From Allacma fusca (lineage: Eukaryota > Arthropoda > Collembola > Symphypleona > Sminthuridae), in assembly GCA_947179485.1 (NCBI GenBank), contig OX359250.1:13436539-13500538 (forward strand): a DNA stretch of 64,000 nucleotides, written 5' to 3'. Each line of letters opens with the position of its first letter. Within the stretch, counting starts at the first letter, position 1. Both the position numbers and the translations under genes were made by a program. The notes under the pieces are model-generated. The model had not been told where the DNA came from, made no database searches, and was given only the letters and a program-made list of their open reading frames with translations. This document shows positions 47,261 through 58,911 of this stretch, piece after piece.

Positions 47261-50200
47261 TTCTGTGTGAGAACTTTGGGGGTGGTTTAAAATAATATTT
47301 AACATTCAGCATAGATTTTAATAGCAAAGCTGGGAAATCTTCTCAATATTTTTTTCCATTATCCACTTGAAGCCGATGGGAATCCCACGGTTGGCATTCA
47401 CGATCGAAAATACCTTTAGGTTGTTACAATATTCTGGTACCTAACACATAATTATGTACATACTTTCCCATCTGGAAGCATTCTGTTTGCACACAGTGGT
47501 GTTCTCACTACAGTATACGTACATACATGTACACGAGCATTTTTCTCGGTCAAGTGCGAACGAAAAAATTTTAGCCAAAACTTAAAGATATTGATCAAAA
47601 ATTTGCACTGGCTTCAACGCAGTAAGTTCACTCCTCATAAACTTTGCCATTAAGCTATTGTATAAGTAGTGCAGCGAATCATTTAGTAGTCATTGTTAAC
47701 GTTACCTTATATCCATATATATATATATACATAATTAATTACTCTAGCACTATATCTAGACACACCAATAAGACTTTACGTCTTTAGCGCACCTGAGTCT
47801 AAATACATAAAGCTGACGGAAGAAAACGGATATCATTAATTTTTATGTCTTAATGCATGGGTATTCTAAATTAATATTTCGTTGATTTATTTCGCCAATT
47901 TTTCTGCGTGCTTCTACATATACGAAAGCTTTTTAGCGTGAAGTTTTCCAGCATTGCACTTCACAGTTGTTGTTTTTGCAAAAAAAAAAAGGTTGAGGGG
48001 CTTCATGCCTATTAATCCGAAGATGTAGCCAGTAAAACATGTAATATTAGATAGATGTAATAATTATACTTGTGTCATAATTGCTTGCAATGTTACAATT
48101 AGGTCATCCCAAACTATTATTATTCATAGCCTCAAACTGTTTCACAAAACTCAAGGGATCATTTCTGTTGAGTTAAATTCGCAGACGTGTGTTGAGGCAA
48201 GTGCAGTCTCAAAAATTCCTTGAAGGAAAATACGAAAATAGTACTTGCTCGTCAAAAAATATTTACTTGGACAAGTATTACAACCATATTTGGTGTTACA
48301 CAATGTGCGTGTGTATGTTAATCACCTGTTATTATCAAAAGTTGGCATAGATTGTTTTTAAATGTGTTTCCAAAATCTTTTAGACACTTGTTAATTATTG
48401 TAATGTTATGTGTAATTTTAAGTAACTTCTAGAAATTGTTAAAATTTCATCTCATGACACACTACAGTGTCCAGAGAAAGTTTCGATGGAGGATTAGCTA
48501 TAGAAGAGCAATTTAAGTACCGGGTAGATCGTTAGTGTACATACATACATATATCTGAATGATGTATATTAAAGTCATCTTATTTTACAGGAAACTTATG
48601 AAAAATTGTACCTTTGATATTTTAAAAATTACCAGATAGTTTACTCGATATTATAATTACACAGTTACGTTTAACTGATTTTTTTTGTCACCTGCATATA
48701 TCTTAGCTGTTGTTTTATTTGGGAATAATTAGTGCTGTAGTGAAGTACCAGTACCCAAGTAGTGATTATCAAGTTTGATTCAACTAATAATTGCAAACTG
48801 AGTAACTTGATTGAATCTGAAATAACCATCTAGTCATTTCAGCTGGGATTTCAAGGGGGAGTGGTAAAATTAGGCCACGAAACATTAGACCAACTTGGAT
48901 GTCAAGTTGTGAGTTTAAATCCATAAACTGTAAAGGAAGGGTGGGTACAGGTGTGGGAAAGATATAAGCTGCTGGTCTTCAAAGGGGGTATTTGTTAGTC
49001 AAAAAGCTCTCGTTATAGTAATTACAAACTGAAGGAATATTATTGACCTGTCCTTTGTGCCTGTATTTCCAAGAAGTGATTGATTCAAGTCGACCAGTAA
49101 TTTTTCATTGTTGTGTTATTGAACTATGATTCTCTTGATTTTGTTGTGGTAGTGTAGAAAGGCGTCACAGTGATTGCGAGGCCCATACTAGACTCGATGT
49201 TGGTTTTTGCGAAACCCTACCAATTTAAATAAAGTACATACAATATACAATGTAATTATATAAACCTCATGACAAATTTTGAAACCTAACACTGCTGTAG
49301 TTGTAAGCTTAAGATGATAAGAACCACTGTAACATATAGAGTAGGTGATGAAGTGAAAGTTTACATTTCTATTTCTACGGACCCAAGGAGAAAGTTAGAT
49401 GTTGGAAGTTGAAATTCCTGGACTTTTAAGAAATCCTGAGTGTTGTTTCAGCTCCCAGTTGGAGTTTAAGAGTTGGAGGGATTTATGGTAGCCCTATAGT
49501 ACATATAAAGAAAAGTTGAGCTGCATTGCATTGATAAAGAAGCTTTCGTAGGGATAAACTGTTTAACAGCTGGTACCATTAGCTGATGAGTAAGGTTAGC
49601 TCCAGTGAAGTAAGTTTTTTAAATCTTTTCAAACCCACGTGTTACATAAATTACGAAAACTTGTTGCGATTAGCGTTGAATGGGGAAGTTATTAATGAAT
49701 TATTTTTGCCGAAATTCAACTTTGGATGGAAGTATTTTTAGGATATCAAGTGCAACGGATGGGGAAGAAGTTGATGTAATGGTAATGTAATAAAAAGTTG
49801 AATTGAGTTAAAGCCGTTTACTCGTGTAAATACTACTAATATAATGTGCTAGGCGAGTGAGTTATGCTATTGATTTTTACGCACCGATAGAGATAGACAA
49901 CCTGATCTGAAAACAGTGGCCTTACTCTAATGAGTGAGAACTAAGTTATTGTCAGAAAACCCTTCATATAGGAGTGAGTATTCAAATATGAAAACCTTAT
50001 ACAATTTGTAAAAACATTCTTGTTAAACAGTTTCAGATAATAATATACATACAGAGATGATAATTAAAAATAATATCGTTGTTACAAAACATATATTAGT
50101 GAACGCATAAAACATTGAAGGGAATTATGACGCATGGAAATTGGAGACGTCAGGTGACGAAATCGGACAGAAAATCTCTATGACCAGTTTCATTGTTACG

Positions 50201-50503
50201 TAATTAAGTAAGTAAGCATTAAGATTATGCATTCAGTATTTGTTAAAATTTCACCATGGATGAGTTGAATTGTACACAATGATGTATGGATGGCGAATGC
50301 TACGTTTTGACCAAATAAATATGGAAATTGTCAAAAACTGTGTTATCAACAATGAGGTTCGAAATGAAAAGTGCATGATTATCATTAATGATGCCATTCC
50401 ATCTGCCCCGGAGTATGCAATAATATGAATAGATTCAGTCATGCATATGCCATATATAACAATAGCAGATCCCGATTTGCATAAACATTTTATAAGTAAC
50501 GTT
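47261..50503. other. Intergenic region between convergent genes
   Basis: AT-rich sequence between the candidate ends of junctophilin (plus) and the Rab3GAP subunit (minus). No open frame of note and no RNA gene was recognised. It contains a short TA run near 47716 and scattered TACATACATA-type words. Confidence 0.6.
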
Positions 50504-51147
50504 TTTATTAACAATGAAAAAAGTAAACGCAGTGAATTTACATAGTACCAGCCAATTTCCTTAAAGCTACTATTGATATTTTTTTCGGTGACTCACCATT
50601 CTAGTAACACTAATAAGTGGCATCTGATGATACACACGCAGGTAGTATAGGTACAATGTTTTTTATTGATAACCAATGCGTACATATATGTAAATATAAT
50701 GCATATTATTACTACAGCAACTATTGCATCGAAATATCACCCGGAAGTTATAACCATTTGATTATTATAGATCGTTTATCCAGTAACTTGCGCATTCCTA
50801 ATTAGAAGTCATTGCAATCGAATTAAAAAAAGGTACATACCCAATTACTCTTTTAACAGGAGGGCTAAGTATCGTGAAATAACAAAATTTGAAAGCAATA
50901 TAAACCATACAACAACCCTATACATAGCTCCTTTTTTCTCAAGGGATACTGTTTGTTTACCCTAGTTTCCCTGAAGTTCCAACGGCTTTTAGTATCAAAA
51001 GCAAAAAAAACTTTTATACAGATCGTAATGGAAAGTAGGATACACAAAAGGTACAGTGTTAATTGAAAACTGAAAGATTTGCGGATAGAAAATAAATGAG
51101 AAAAGTAACATGAAAGGAAAAACTTGTCAAAAAAGTGAATGTTTAAT
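50504..51147 (-). other. Probable Rab3GAP 3' UTR region
   Basis: AT-rich, non-coding sequence after the stop codon on the minus strand. Minus-strand AATAAA hexamers lie at 50662-50667 and 50504-50509, about 480 and 640 bases downstream. Either could end the transcript; the boundary is inferred. Confidence 0.4.
50662..50667 (-). terminator. Candidate poly(A) signal for the Rab3GAP gene
   Basis: Minus-strand AATAAA about 480 bases after the stop codon. A second hexamer at 50504-50509 is an alternative. No transcript evidence. Confidence 0.35.
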
Positions 51148-51852
51148 TCAACTCAGGTCCGTTTTAGTAGTGAAAGTTCCAGCAAGTAAGAATTCATTCT
51201 TTTTCAGAAGACAACTCATGCGTTGAGGCAGGGTTTCCTCCTGATTATAATGATGTGCATCCGATGTCGTAGTTGTTTTTTGAGGACAATATCTTAGAAT
51301 AAATACTCGTCGAACTGGCTCCCCAAATTTGAATTCATCTTCTGGTTCATCATTTTGATTCTTGACGCGTTCCATGTGGAAAATTTCCTTAATAACTTCT
51401 GCTACGGCAGACTTGGCTCCACCGTCAACTTTAATGTAATTTGGTATTAATTCGGTTTCCGACGATGAAGGCGACATCAAGACTCCATCCAGCTCTTGCA
51501 CGGATGCTTTTCTCTTCAAAACTTCATCCAGATCCACTTGAGGAAACTTTTGTTGGAAGGATCGGATTTGGGTGATTTCCTTTTCACAAAGCCCGATGGA
51601 AGACATCACACATGATCGGTAATTATTCACATTACTTTCCGTCTTATCACTATTATTATTACTCAAACTTGTCGCTGGGACGATGCTCCTTGTGAGCTGT
51701 GTCACTTGTTGGACAAATGTTCCCGGAATATTGTAGTTCACTGACAGCTTGTCCGCTTCTTCAAGTACTTTCAATGTGACAGCGTGGATTACACATGGAA
51801 ATATTAATTGAGACACATCACGGAGAGTACGGGAACTCATCCAATGTAAAAC
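51148..51852 (-). CDS. RAB3GAP1: Rab3GAP catalytic subunit, last coding exon
   Basis: After acceptor gatctag the exon reads VLHWMSSRTLRDVSQLIFPC, continuing VIHAVTLKVLEE, a divergent Ser/Asn-rich middle, and EPVRRVFILRYCPQK. It finishes LPQRMSCLLKKNEFLLAGTF and stops TGA at 51150-51148. The VLH start continues the FDDTREAEK motif of the previous exon in phase 0. The QRM...L..AG.F tail is the family's conserved C-terminus. Confidence 0.94.
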   Translation of the reverse strand, partial: VLHWMSSRTLRDVSQLIFPCVIHAVTLKVLEEADKLSVNYNIPGTFVQQVTQLTRSIVPATSLSNNNSDKTESNVNNYRSCVMSSIGLCEKEITQIRSFQQKFPQVDLDEVLKRKASVQELDGVLMSPSSSETELIPNYIKVDGGAKSAVAEVIKEIFHMERVKNQNDEPEDEFKFGEPVRRVFILRYCPQKTTTTSDAHHYNQEETLPQRMSCLLKKNEFLLAGTFTTKTDLS

Positions 51853-54800
51853 CTAGATCAACACATAGGACGATATAATACATAAGCAAATGTAAATACT
51901 CTTATATTAAGTTATAGATACTTTCATACTACTTTATTTATGGCTACAGTACATCATTGTACATACTTAAAGAACACCTATATGTACATAAGTACAACTT
52001 TCTAAGTTGCGTGGGTTGGAAGTTGGGACTCGGGAATCCGAATCAAAACTTTCACTCATTCTAATATTTTTTATCCAGTCGACGACACACATTCAGAAAT
52101 ATGACTTTCTCCCTAAAACCTCCTAGGGAGTGTTACAAAACAGCATATATGTATATGGAATTTTCAAGAACAAGTGTCTCACATAAGTAGTAGTTTCCGT
52201 TTCAGTTCGGTCTGCTATACCTGAATTATTTCTACTTACTACTACTCCAGACCTACTCTTGTAGAAATAATCCTTTAGTGAGACTAATTTTATAATATCA
52301 AGGCATAGTTGAATGTACAAAGAGTAGGGAGGTGCTAAGAAACAAATGCATTTAACTCTTGCAAAGTAGTTCTTGCAAAAGTGATTCATTAAATTAACCT
52401 ATTACACGCTCACTCGAATAGCATCAACATCATCATTCTTGATAAGTTAGAACTTAGAAGTACAATTTAGCCGTAAAGCTTGAATGTCTTACTTTTTCTG
52501 CTTCACGGGTATCATCAAAGAGACGGCGTTGTCTTCTAGCAGGAACAGATTGTGCATTGGACCAAACTTCCGACCAGAGATTACCGGGTACTTTCATTCT
52601 GGCACTCAAAGAACCAATCGGATTCCCATACTCATCCAATTCATCCGTTTCAATCCAATCACGCGGAGAATACCATCTTACAAAGTCGTCCAGAATTGCT
52701 CCAGGGTTGGCTGCCTGTACAAACGTAAAATATTACTGTACAGAAAGATACTAATCAGTGGGTTTGAATATTGAAAACTATTCTGAACGTACACAGAAGA
52801 ATTATATACTGAAGGAATTTTCTTTGTAATACAATCCCTTGAAGTAAATCAATAGTAGAAAACAAACTCCCTTTGAATAACGACGAAATATGATGATTAC
52901 TCAAGCATACATACATACGTATATGATATGTATAAGTACAATGAAGTACATACATATGTATGTGTATAATGTACACACACACAGTTTGTAATGTATGTAT
53001 AATATACTCAACCCCCGGCAACTATCTGCTTTGGCAGCTTAAGCGTACAAGATTGTCACACAAATCAAAAGTTATAGTAAAGTCGCACCTTAAAAGACTC
53101 CATATCGGATAGCAGAGAAGCGCTCATCATTTTGGCTCGTAACTCGCTTCCTTCAGCATCGTTCCCCAATTCCACCAAGATCTTCGCCTGCTCTTCCACC
53201 ACATCTTCTGTTAGTGGAGCCGGATCCTGTAACAGCAGGATCTCAGTGTAAAACTATTTCCTATAGTAAACAGCCCAGCCACCTACATGACCATTCAGGT
53301 CTAAAGGATTGGTAGCTACTAGTATGCAGATTCCACAGTAATCAACCCAACTTAATTACAAATTAAATCTGAACCCCGAAAATACCTAGGAATTTTTCAT
53401 GTGAGTGTGCACCCTGAGTCATGTAAGGAAGTGTCGGCTTATGAATGGGTGATATACAGCAGCGTCAACATCAAAATTCAGGCAAGGCATACTATTAATT
53501 AATTAAAGGTATCTTCCTTGAGTTGAGAACTGACATTCGTGCAACAGGCATCTGTAGATATATAAGTCAAGTATGTGGGTTTATATAATAATAAATTATT
53601 ATACATATTTATGTCCCTCCATATGTAATTAATTTCTCCTAAAAGAAATTTGCGCTTGCAGAAGAACCGGATATGTCCCTACCCTTACTACCTCCACTCA
53701 TACAATATCTTAATCTTATTTACAAGTGTGAGTCTCCAACCTGAAATCAACAACTAAAAACAGATATGTAAGTTGCAGCCACTTATAAATTACACTCCTC
53801 ATGAGGAGTGTAAGGAACCCTACCCCAATTTTACGTATCTCAAAACTTGGGAAACAAAAGATTAATTTAAATTCACAATAAAAGTCTAACAATCCTCAAG
53901 TTTCTCCAACCTCATATCCAACTCCGATTACCTGCTATCCTATAACCACACGGAGAAGAGAGATTACCGACCTCATCCGAGACGAACAATAATGATATGA
54001 CTTTCGCTGTACACACGTTTTCGATACGCAAATAAATTGTTTCTGCCCAGAGTGATATCAATTGCCAATTGACACCATCAAAATTGTTTTCTATCTTTGC
54101 TCATCCTGTCACTTGTATAACAAATCAAGGAAATCAATTTGCAATAAATAAGCTTCGCTTCATGAAATGAATCAAGATGGGCTATCAATAATTTTTTATA
54201 GACATTCATAGTCACAATAATGAGACTTGTTGTTCAAAATCAATCAAATCCCATCCATATGCTATACCCATCCCGCACAGAGGTGAACACTATGTGGCTT
54301 TTGTATGATAAATTGAAAATAAAACTGTAAAAATGATATATATTTCTTATACATAAATAGTTCTGAAATCAACGTGTCATATAATTTATGTACGAAACCA
54401 TTTAGTAGATAGACTGGAAGTGTAGGTAGGTCCTGCATATACATACATATGTAACTATCTATATAAAAAATTGATTCATTTATGCACCAACCTGAGTGAT
54501 AGGAATATACATAGGTTCCCCAGTCTTCAAAAGTCGCAAGCGTCCACATTTCCTCAGTCTGCCAACAGGTTTATTCATCCGCGGCACACTGTCTGCCGAT
54601 GGTGGTAGGGAGATGTTATCATCACAATCGAAAAACTCGTCATCTTCGTCTTCACTCTCTAGTGAATAATAAAAAATACATTCAATTAACCTTCTTTAAC
54701 ATTTAATATTCTGATTACGTAAAAAACCACCTAGTATAACGAGTAGTTAATATTTATTTACTTTAAAACAGGTGAATGCTAAACATGAAAAAAATTGCGT

Positions 54801-55133
54801 GCGCGCGTGCTCAAAAATTGCAAATTATAGGTGCATAATATCTACTTATATGTACATGTCCCTCCAAACTAAGGACATTCCTCACATTGAAATACAGGAA
54901 AAAGTGAAACTCAGCCATACCGTATGAAGAATCAAATGACTACATTAATAATGGTCACGTCAAAACGTTACAAAATCACATCCATGACAAAGTCTCAAGC
55001 GTCACTTATTGGCAAATACTATAATAAATAAGGTGCCAGGCATAAGCTATATCTAGCCATATTCCAATACTGTCACGAAAGAGATTTGGGCTAGTTATTA
55101 AGAAACAGTACCAGAGACAGAGGGGGAGGGAGG

Positions 55134-55185
<52 letters not shown>

Positions 55186-55972
55186 CAAATAGAAAGAAAA
55201 ATTAATAGCTGAATCGGAACGTCCCAGTTGATGGACACATTCATAACAACCAAAGCTCAGTGCTAATTAATGATAAATGCTAATTTTAATCTCGAAATCA
55301 ATGGATTTCCCATGGTATGAATACGGTTAATTTAAATACCTATCATTTCAATTCAGAAAGACACACAGGTGAAGCAACAGATGATCTTTCTTCCAATAAA
55401 AAATGATATCTTTGAAAGGAAATGCATCATGTCGAATACTCGGGAAAACATCATCTCCGTTTTGAATCATGAGCCAGAAATGTTGGAGTACACAAATCAA
55501 ATTGAATCAATGGGAATGGTGGTGGTAACTTTACAAATGATTTTAGCACATTGGAAAGCTGCTGTAAACATCCATAGACTATTTTCATACGGACACTTCA
55601 TCAAAGTAAAGTTTCACTTCAACTTGATCCTACTAAGTCTTAATGAATAATTACGGGTTTGCAGGAGGTAGCATTTTATTTTGCTGTCAGAGGAATTAAT
55701 GAGAGGTTTCAAAAAAAAAAATTTGCTGCTACCATTTCCCCAACTATTATCATTAGAACTATTATCATAAGATGCGGAAAAATAATACATTCACATATAG
55801 GACTAATAACATATCCAGGTAACCTTCGACTGGAGATTCGATTCCCTCTGACACAGACATTTTCTCATTTTCCTTTTTTTCCCTGTGAATCTTCTTCTCA
55901 ATACAGCAATTGAGCATCTGAAGTTTTTGGTTGAGAAGACAAGTACCAGAGTTTGGGGATCCCCGTTCCAAT
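51148..55972 (-). CDS. RAB3GAP1: Rab3 GTPase-activating protein catalytic subunit, 5' partial: last five exons
   Basis: The catalytic subunit of Rab3GAP, with its non-catalytic partner, promotes GTP hydrolysis by Rab3 and acts on Rab18 at the ER; it serves exocytosis, autophagy and lipid-droplet biology. Joining complement(55824-55972, 54492-54658, 53089-53226, 52493-52714, 51148-51852) gives 1,381 nt with consistent phases, 460 residues plus stop. Diagnostic blocks in order: CLLNQKLQMLNCCIEKK; an acidic stretch SEDEDDEFFDCDD; GRLRLLKTGEPMYIPITQ; DPAPLTEDVVEEQ; MMSASLLSDMESFK; AANPGAILDDFVRWYSPRDW; SLSARMKVPGNLWSEVW; PARRQRRLFDDTREAEK (the conserved Arg-rich catalytic region); and C-terminal LPQRMSCLLKKNEFLLAGTF. 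The N-terminal half lies right of the window. The variable segment between the first block and the acidic stretch looks shorter than in the human protein, which I judge from memory of the family. Confidence 0.95.
51853..52492 (-). other. RAB3GAP1: Rab3GAP subunit intron
   Basis: GT-AG intron of 640 bp before the last coding exon. Nothing else was seen. Confidence 0.85.
52493..52714 (-). CDS. RAB3GAP1: Rab3GAP catalytic subunit exon (FVRWYSPRDW to REAEK)
   Basis: After acceptor tttgtacag it encodes 74 codons: AANPGAILDDFVRWYSPRDW, a linker with DEYGNPIG, LSARMKVPGNLWSEVW, and ARRQRRLFDDTREAEK before the AAA|gtaaga donor. This is the most conserved part of the family and includes the Arg-rich region implicated in GAP catalysis. 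Both ends are phase 0. Confidence 0.96.
52715..53088 (-). other. RAB3GAP1: Rab3GAP subunit intron
   Basis: GT-AG intron of 374 bp, rich in ACATACATATGTATG-type words near 52905-52980. Confidence 0.85.
53089..53226 (-). CDS. RAB3GAP1: Rab3GAP catalytic subunit exon (DPAPLTED)
   Basis: Forty-six codons from DPAPLTEDVVEEQAKILVEL to SASLLSDMESFK, with acceptor gctgttacag and donor AAG|gtgcga. It is phase 0 at both ends and co-linear with vertebrate and insect homologues. Confidence 0.95.
53227..54491 (-). other. RAB3GAP1: Rab3GAP subunit intron with a perfect palindrome
   Basis: GT-AG intron of about 1.3 kb holding a 24-bp perfect palindrome at 53790-53813. No coding content was seen. Confidence 0.85.
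53790..53813. repeat. Perfect 24-bp palindrome
   Basis: The arm TTACACTCCTCA is followed immediately by its exact reverse complement TGAGGAGTGTAA, with no spacer. The flanking bases do not pair. Confidence 0.96.
54492..54658 (-). CDS. RAB3GAP1: Rab3GAP catalytic subunit exon (acidic stretch, GEPMYIPITQ)
   Basis: After acceptor ttcactag the first two bases complete a Glu codon; the frame then reads SEDEDDEFFDCDDN, PVGRLRKCGRLRLLKTGEP and MYIPITQ before CAG|gttggt. The acidic EFF motif followed by G.L.LL..GEP.YIP is diagnostic. An AG two bases downstream would break the phase and is not used. Confidence 0.93.
54659..55823 (-). other. RAB3GAP1: Rab3GAP subunit intron with a (GA)n tract
   Basis: GT-AG intron of about 1.2 kb. 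It contains a GGGA/GA tract at 55121-55183 and a 14-bp alternating G/C-rich purine-pyrimidine stretch at 54797-54810. Confidence 0.85.
55121..55183. repeat. (GGGA)n to (GA)n microsatellite
   Basis: 63 bp passing from GGGA units into a pure GA tract. Confidence 0.95.
55824..55972 (-). CDS. RAB3GAP1: Rab3GAP catalytic subunit exon (CLLNQKLQMLNCCIEKK)
   Basis: After acceptor ttattgcag the first base completes a codon. The frame reads LERGSPNSGTCLLNQKLQML, then NCCIEKK and a Lys/Glu-rich stretch ending SPVE G|gttacc in phase 1. The LLxQKLQMLNCCIE motif is unmistakable. The incomplete first codon shows that upstream exons exist; none was found between 55973 and 64000. Confidence 0.93.
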
Positions 55973-56927
55973 CTGCAATAAAAGTAAACGTCAACATCAT
56001 TAGTGGAAAAGTCAGCATTATCATAAGTTACCTTGAAAAAAAAATCCCCAGACTAGGACGATAGCATTATAACTTATATGCATATAGTAGCTTGAAATTA
56101 ATTAACCAGAAGAGCAATCTTTTGATAAAATAACGTCACTCAAGAAGCTCTCAGTAAAAAAAAAAGAAGAAGTAATCGATTCCACGCACAAATATGAGTC
56201 AGAGAAATCCTTTCATCCATTTCGTCCAAACAAAACAAAGCAAATATGAATTTCTTGAGATTCAAGCCTCTCGGCAAATATTATCCGCTCGCAAAAAGCG
56301 CTCTCGATAGTGCACAAATACAAAGGAGCCAGTGGTAATTACATATACATGCATACATACACATAGATGCCAGACTCATACCCCCGTGACATATCTATCT
56401 AAATTGATGAACGGGACATACTATTTCACTATTTAAATTTAGTTAAATGCAAGTCAGTAATTAACATAATCATGGATACATATTGAATTCAAGTGTCAAT
56501 TATTCTTCAAAATGGGATTTCGATTTCATTGGAATATTATGTGTAAGTGATAAAACGACCTTTTATATCACAACTTGAATGGAGGCCCAGACATGATCAA
56601 GCTGCGAACAGGGAATTTTAAATAGCATTTATTGTACCGCAGCCAAGTCCTCATGTATCTACAAAAAATATTGATATGCTTCCTATACTTATGCTCCGCT
56701 CAGATTTATGACTTTTATAGTACGAAGGGCGCGGAGTGGAGACTGCTATAATTCAGTATTGAAGAGCGACAAACCTTAGGTGTGATAGTATCTTTGATTG
56801 ATACATCAATTATTTTTAACCGAAAAAATTTATCCTAAGTAAATAATGAGCTACATAACTATTACTCTTTCATGAGCCAAATGTATCGGATACAGTTAGA
56901 ATCGGTATCGGTATAAGTATATACACG

Positions 56928-56945
56928 GAGAGAGAGAGAGAGAGA
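56928..56945. repeat. (GA)9 microsatellite
   Basis: 18 bp of GA dinucleotide. Confidence 0.9.
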
Positions 56946-58880
56946 TAATACGGTGTCTCACCAGTAATGAAAGCTGGCTACAGTAACACTTCGTCGAGCA
57001 TATAGACGAAGTGATTCACACATGCAAGATTATTAGCCGTGCTCGAAAGTTGTAGCCTTCACCGTCAATAATAAGACAAGGTATGATCATAATCGTAAAT
57101 TATCGTACTCACATTCTCCCTCCATTATTATGATTAACTGAACTATTTGTTCAGTACAGTTAGCAACCATTTAGCAAGTAGCGTGGCCAGAACGCTATGG
57201 AAAGCCACGATAAGGAGGAATAATCATTGAACAATTTCTCAATACTACTCTCTATAAAATGTCATAATGAATAATGAATGTCTCTACATAATCACAATAG
57301 GCCAAATAATTGGTAGGTTCGGTGTGTGCAGGGGAGGGGAACAAGCTGCTGTCTGGATGAGACCTTATGTACACTTCACATTGAATTTACTCTGGCCTTC
57401 TGAAATATTGAGTTAGAGGTGAAAACTCCTAATTAACAGTAACCAGGACATTTTACTACATTTTTATATTTTAATTCAATAGTAATAATCAGGAACCTAG
57501 AAGTGGCACTCATTTCCTATTTATGCGCATAGTATGAACACATTAAAAAAAAGTCATAAAATTGGATATATCCGGAAAGTGCGCTTGGCTTGGAGGTGTG
57601 CAATGTTCCTATATGTATCTATGTATATTATGTATTTGAATGTAGATAATTTTTTCCCGAGTAAATAATAAAAATTCTCGTAAACAAACAATGACTTTTT
57701 TCAGACGTACTTAACCATACAGATGCCTTCTTAAATTCTTAATAATTCATACATTTTCTTGTTTAACTTGTTCCCCTCATGCTAATATTCTCTAAAGTAA
57801 GTAACTTTAACGATAGCCCAGATTGGTGGTGCTTTGACAAAAATTGAGGCAATCAAAAACTTAACAATAGTAACGTCTCAAATGTGCTCAAACAATCAGA
57901 AATAAAACTGCTGTAAAAGTTCCACCTCATTTTCCATTATATCTGAAACAAACAAAGATTCATGACAACGATAACCTGCAATACGTCAAGGTAAGACGAA
58001 TCCCACAGGACTACATATGTACATGTAGATACTATGTACATACATGGGGGACAACAACAGACAACAAAAAAGTATAATCACAAGAAAACTAGGCACGGGA
58101 AATATTTCCCAACAAGATAACAATGCGTGCAAAGTTCTAAAATAACTTCTTTTTCTTTTTGGCTTAGTACACCTGCTCAACAAGTACACATCCCAACTGA
58201 TAAAATTTCCGAATGATCATCTCAGATGAATTTAACCGGTCAATAATTACAGAACAGGATTTTCGAAATCCCTTCACATACAGATAGATACTACTGATCA
58301 ATCTTCCGTCCCCATGAACACACGTACCACTAAACTCCTAACTGATAAGGCACCCATGAAGTTAATGGAAAAAAATGCTGCTCCTCTCCACAATTTGTTA
58401 CAAAATCGTTGAAAATTTGTAAACAAGTAAATCGATGAGTGCAACTTGTGCGAGGGAACTAGTCCTGCAACAGTTACAACAACCAAATATTTTTAAAACA
58501 AGTGATGCCTAAAAGTATGTAAATACTCATTGTCGTTATGTAATATCGTCAATTACTTGTTCACAAATTGTAAAAAACAGACTATAATACTACCTTCACT
58601 CCTAATTATTGTCAGTCAGACAGACAGTCCGTGTATTGTAAGTTTTTGTCACACACTATCTTGGAGGCATATTTTTTGTCTAAATAATTGCCTGCCTGCT
58701 GTCGACCAGCTAAAAATGAGTTTTAAAAAAAATAATAATTAATACATCACTTTGTTTTACTGAATGCTGATGAAAATGGTATGTTTCATGATAATCAATT
58801 ATAATAGCTTCACAAGATTGGTCTTCTCATTTCTAGTAGGAATGCCCTTCAACACTATATAATTTACCCCATGACACTAC

Positions 58881-58911
<31 letters not shown>
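58881..58911. repeat. (AGT)10 microsatellite
   Basis: About 31 bp of uninterrupted AGT trinucleotide. Confidence 0.95.
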
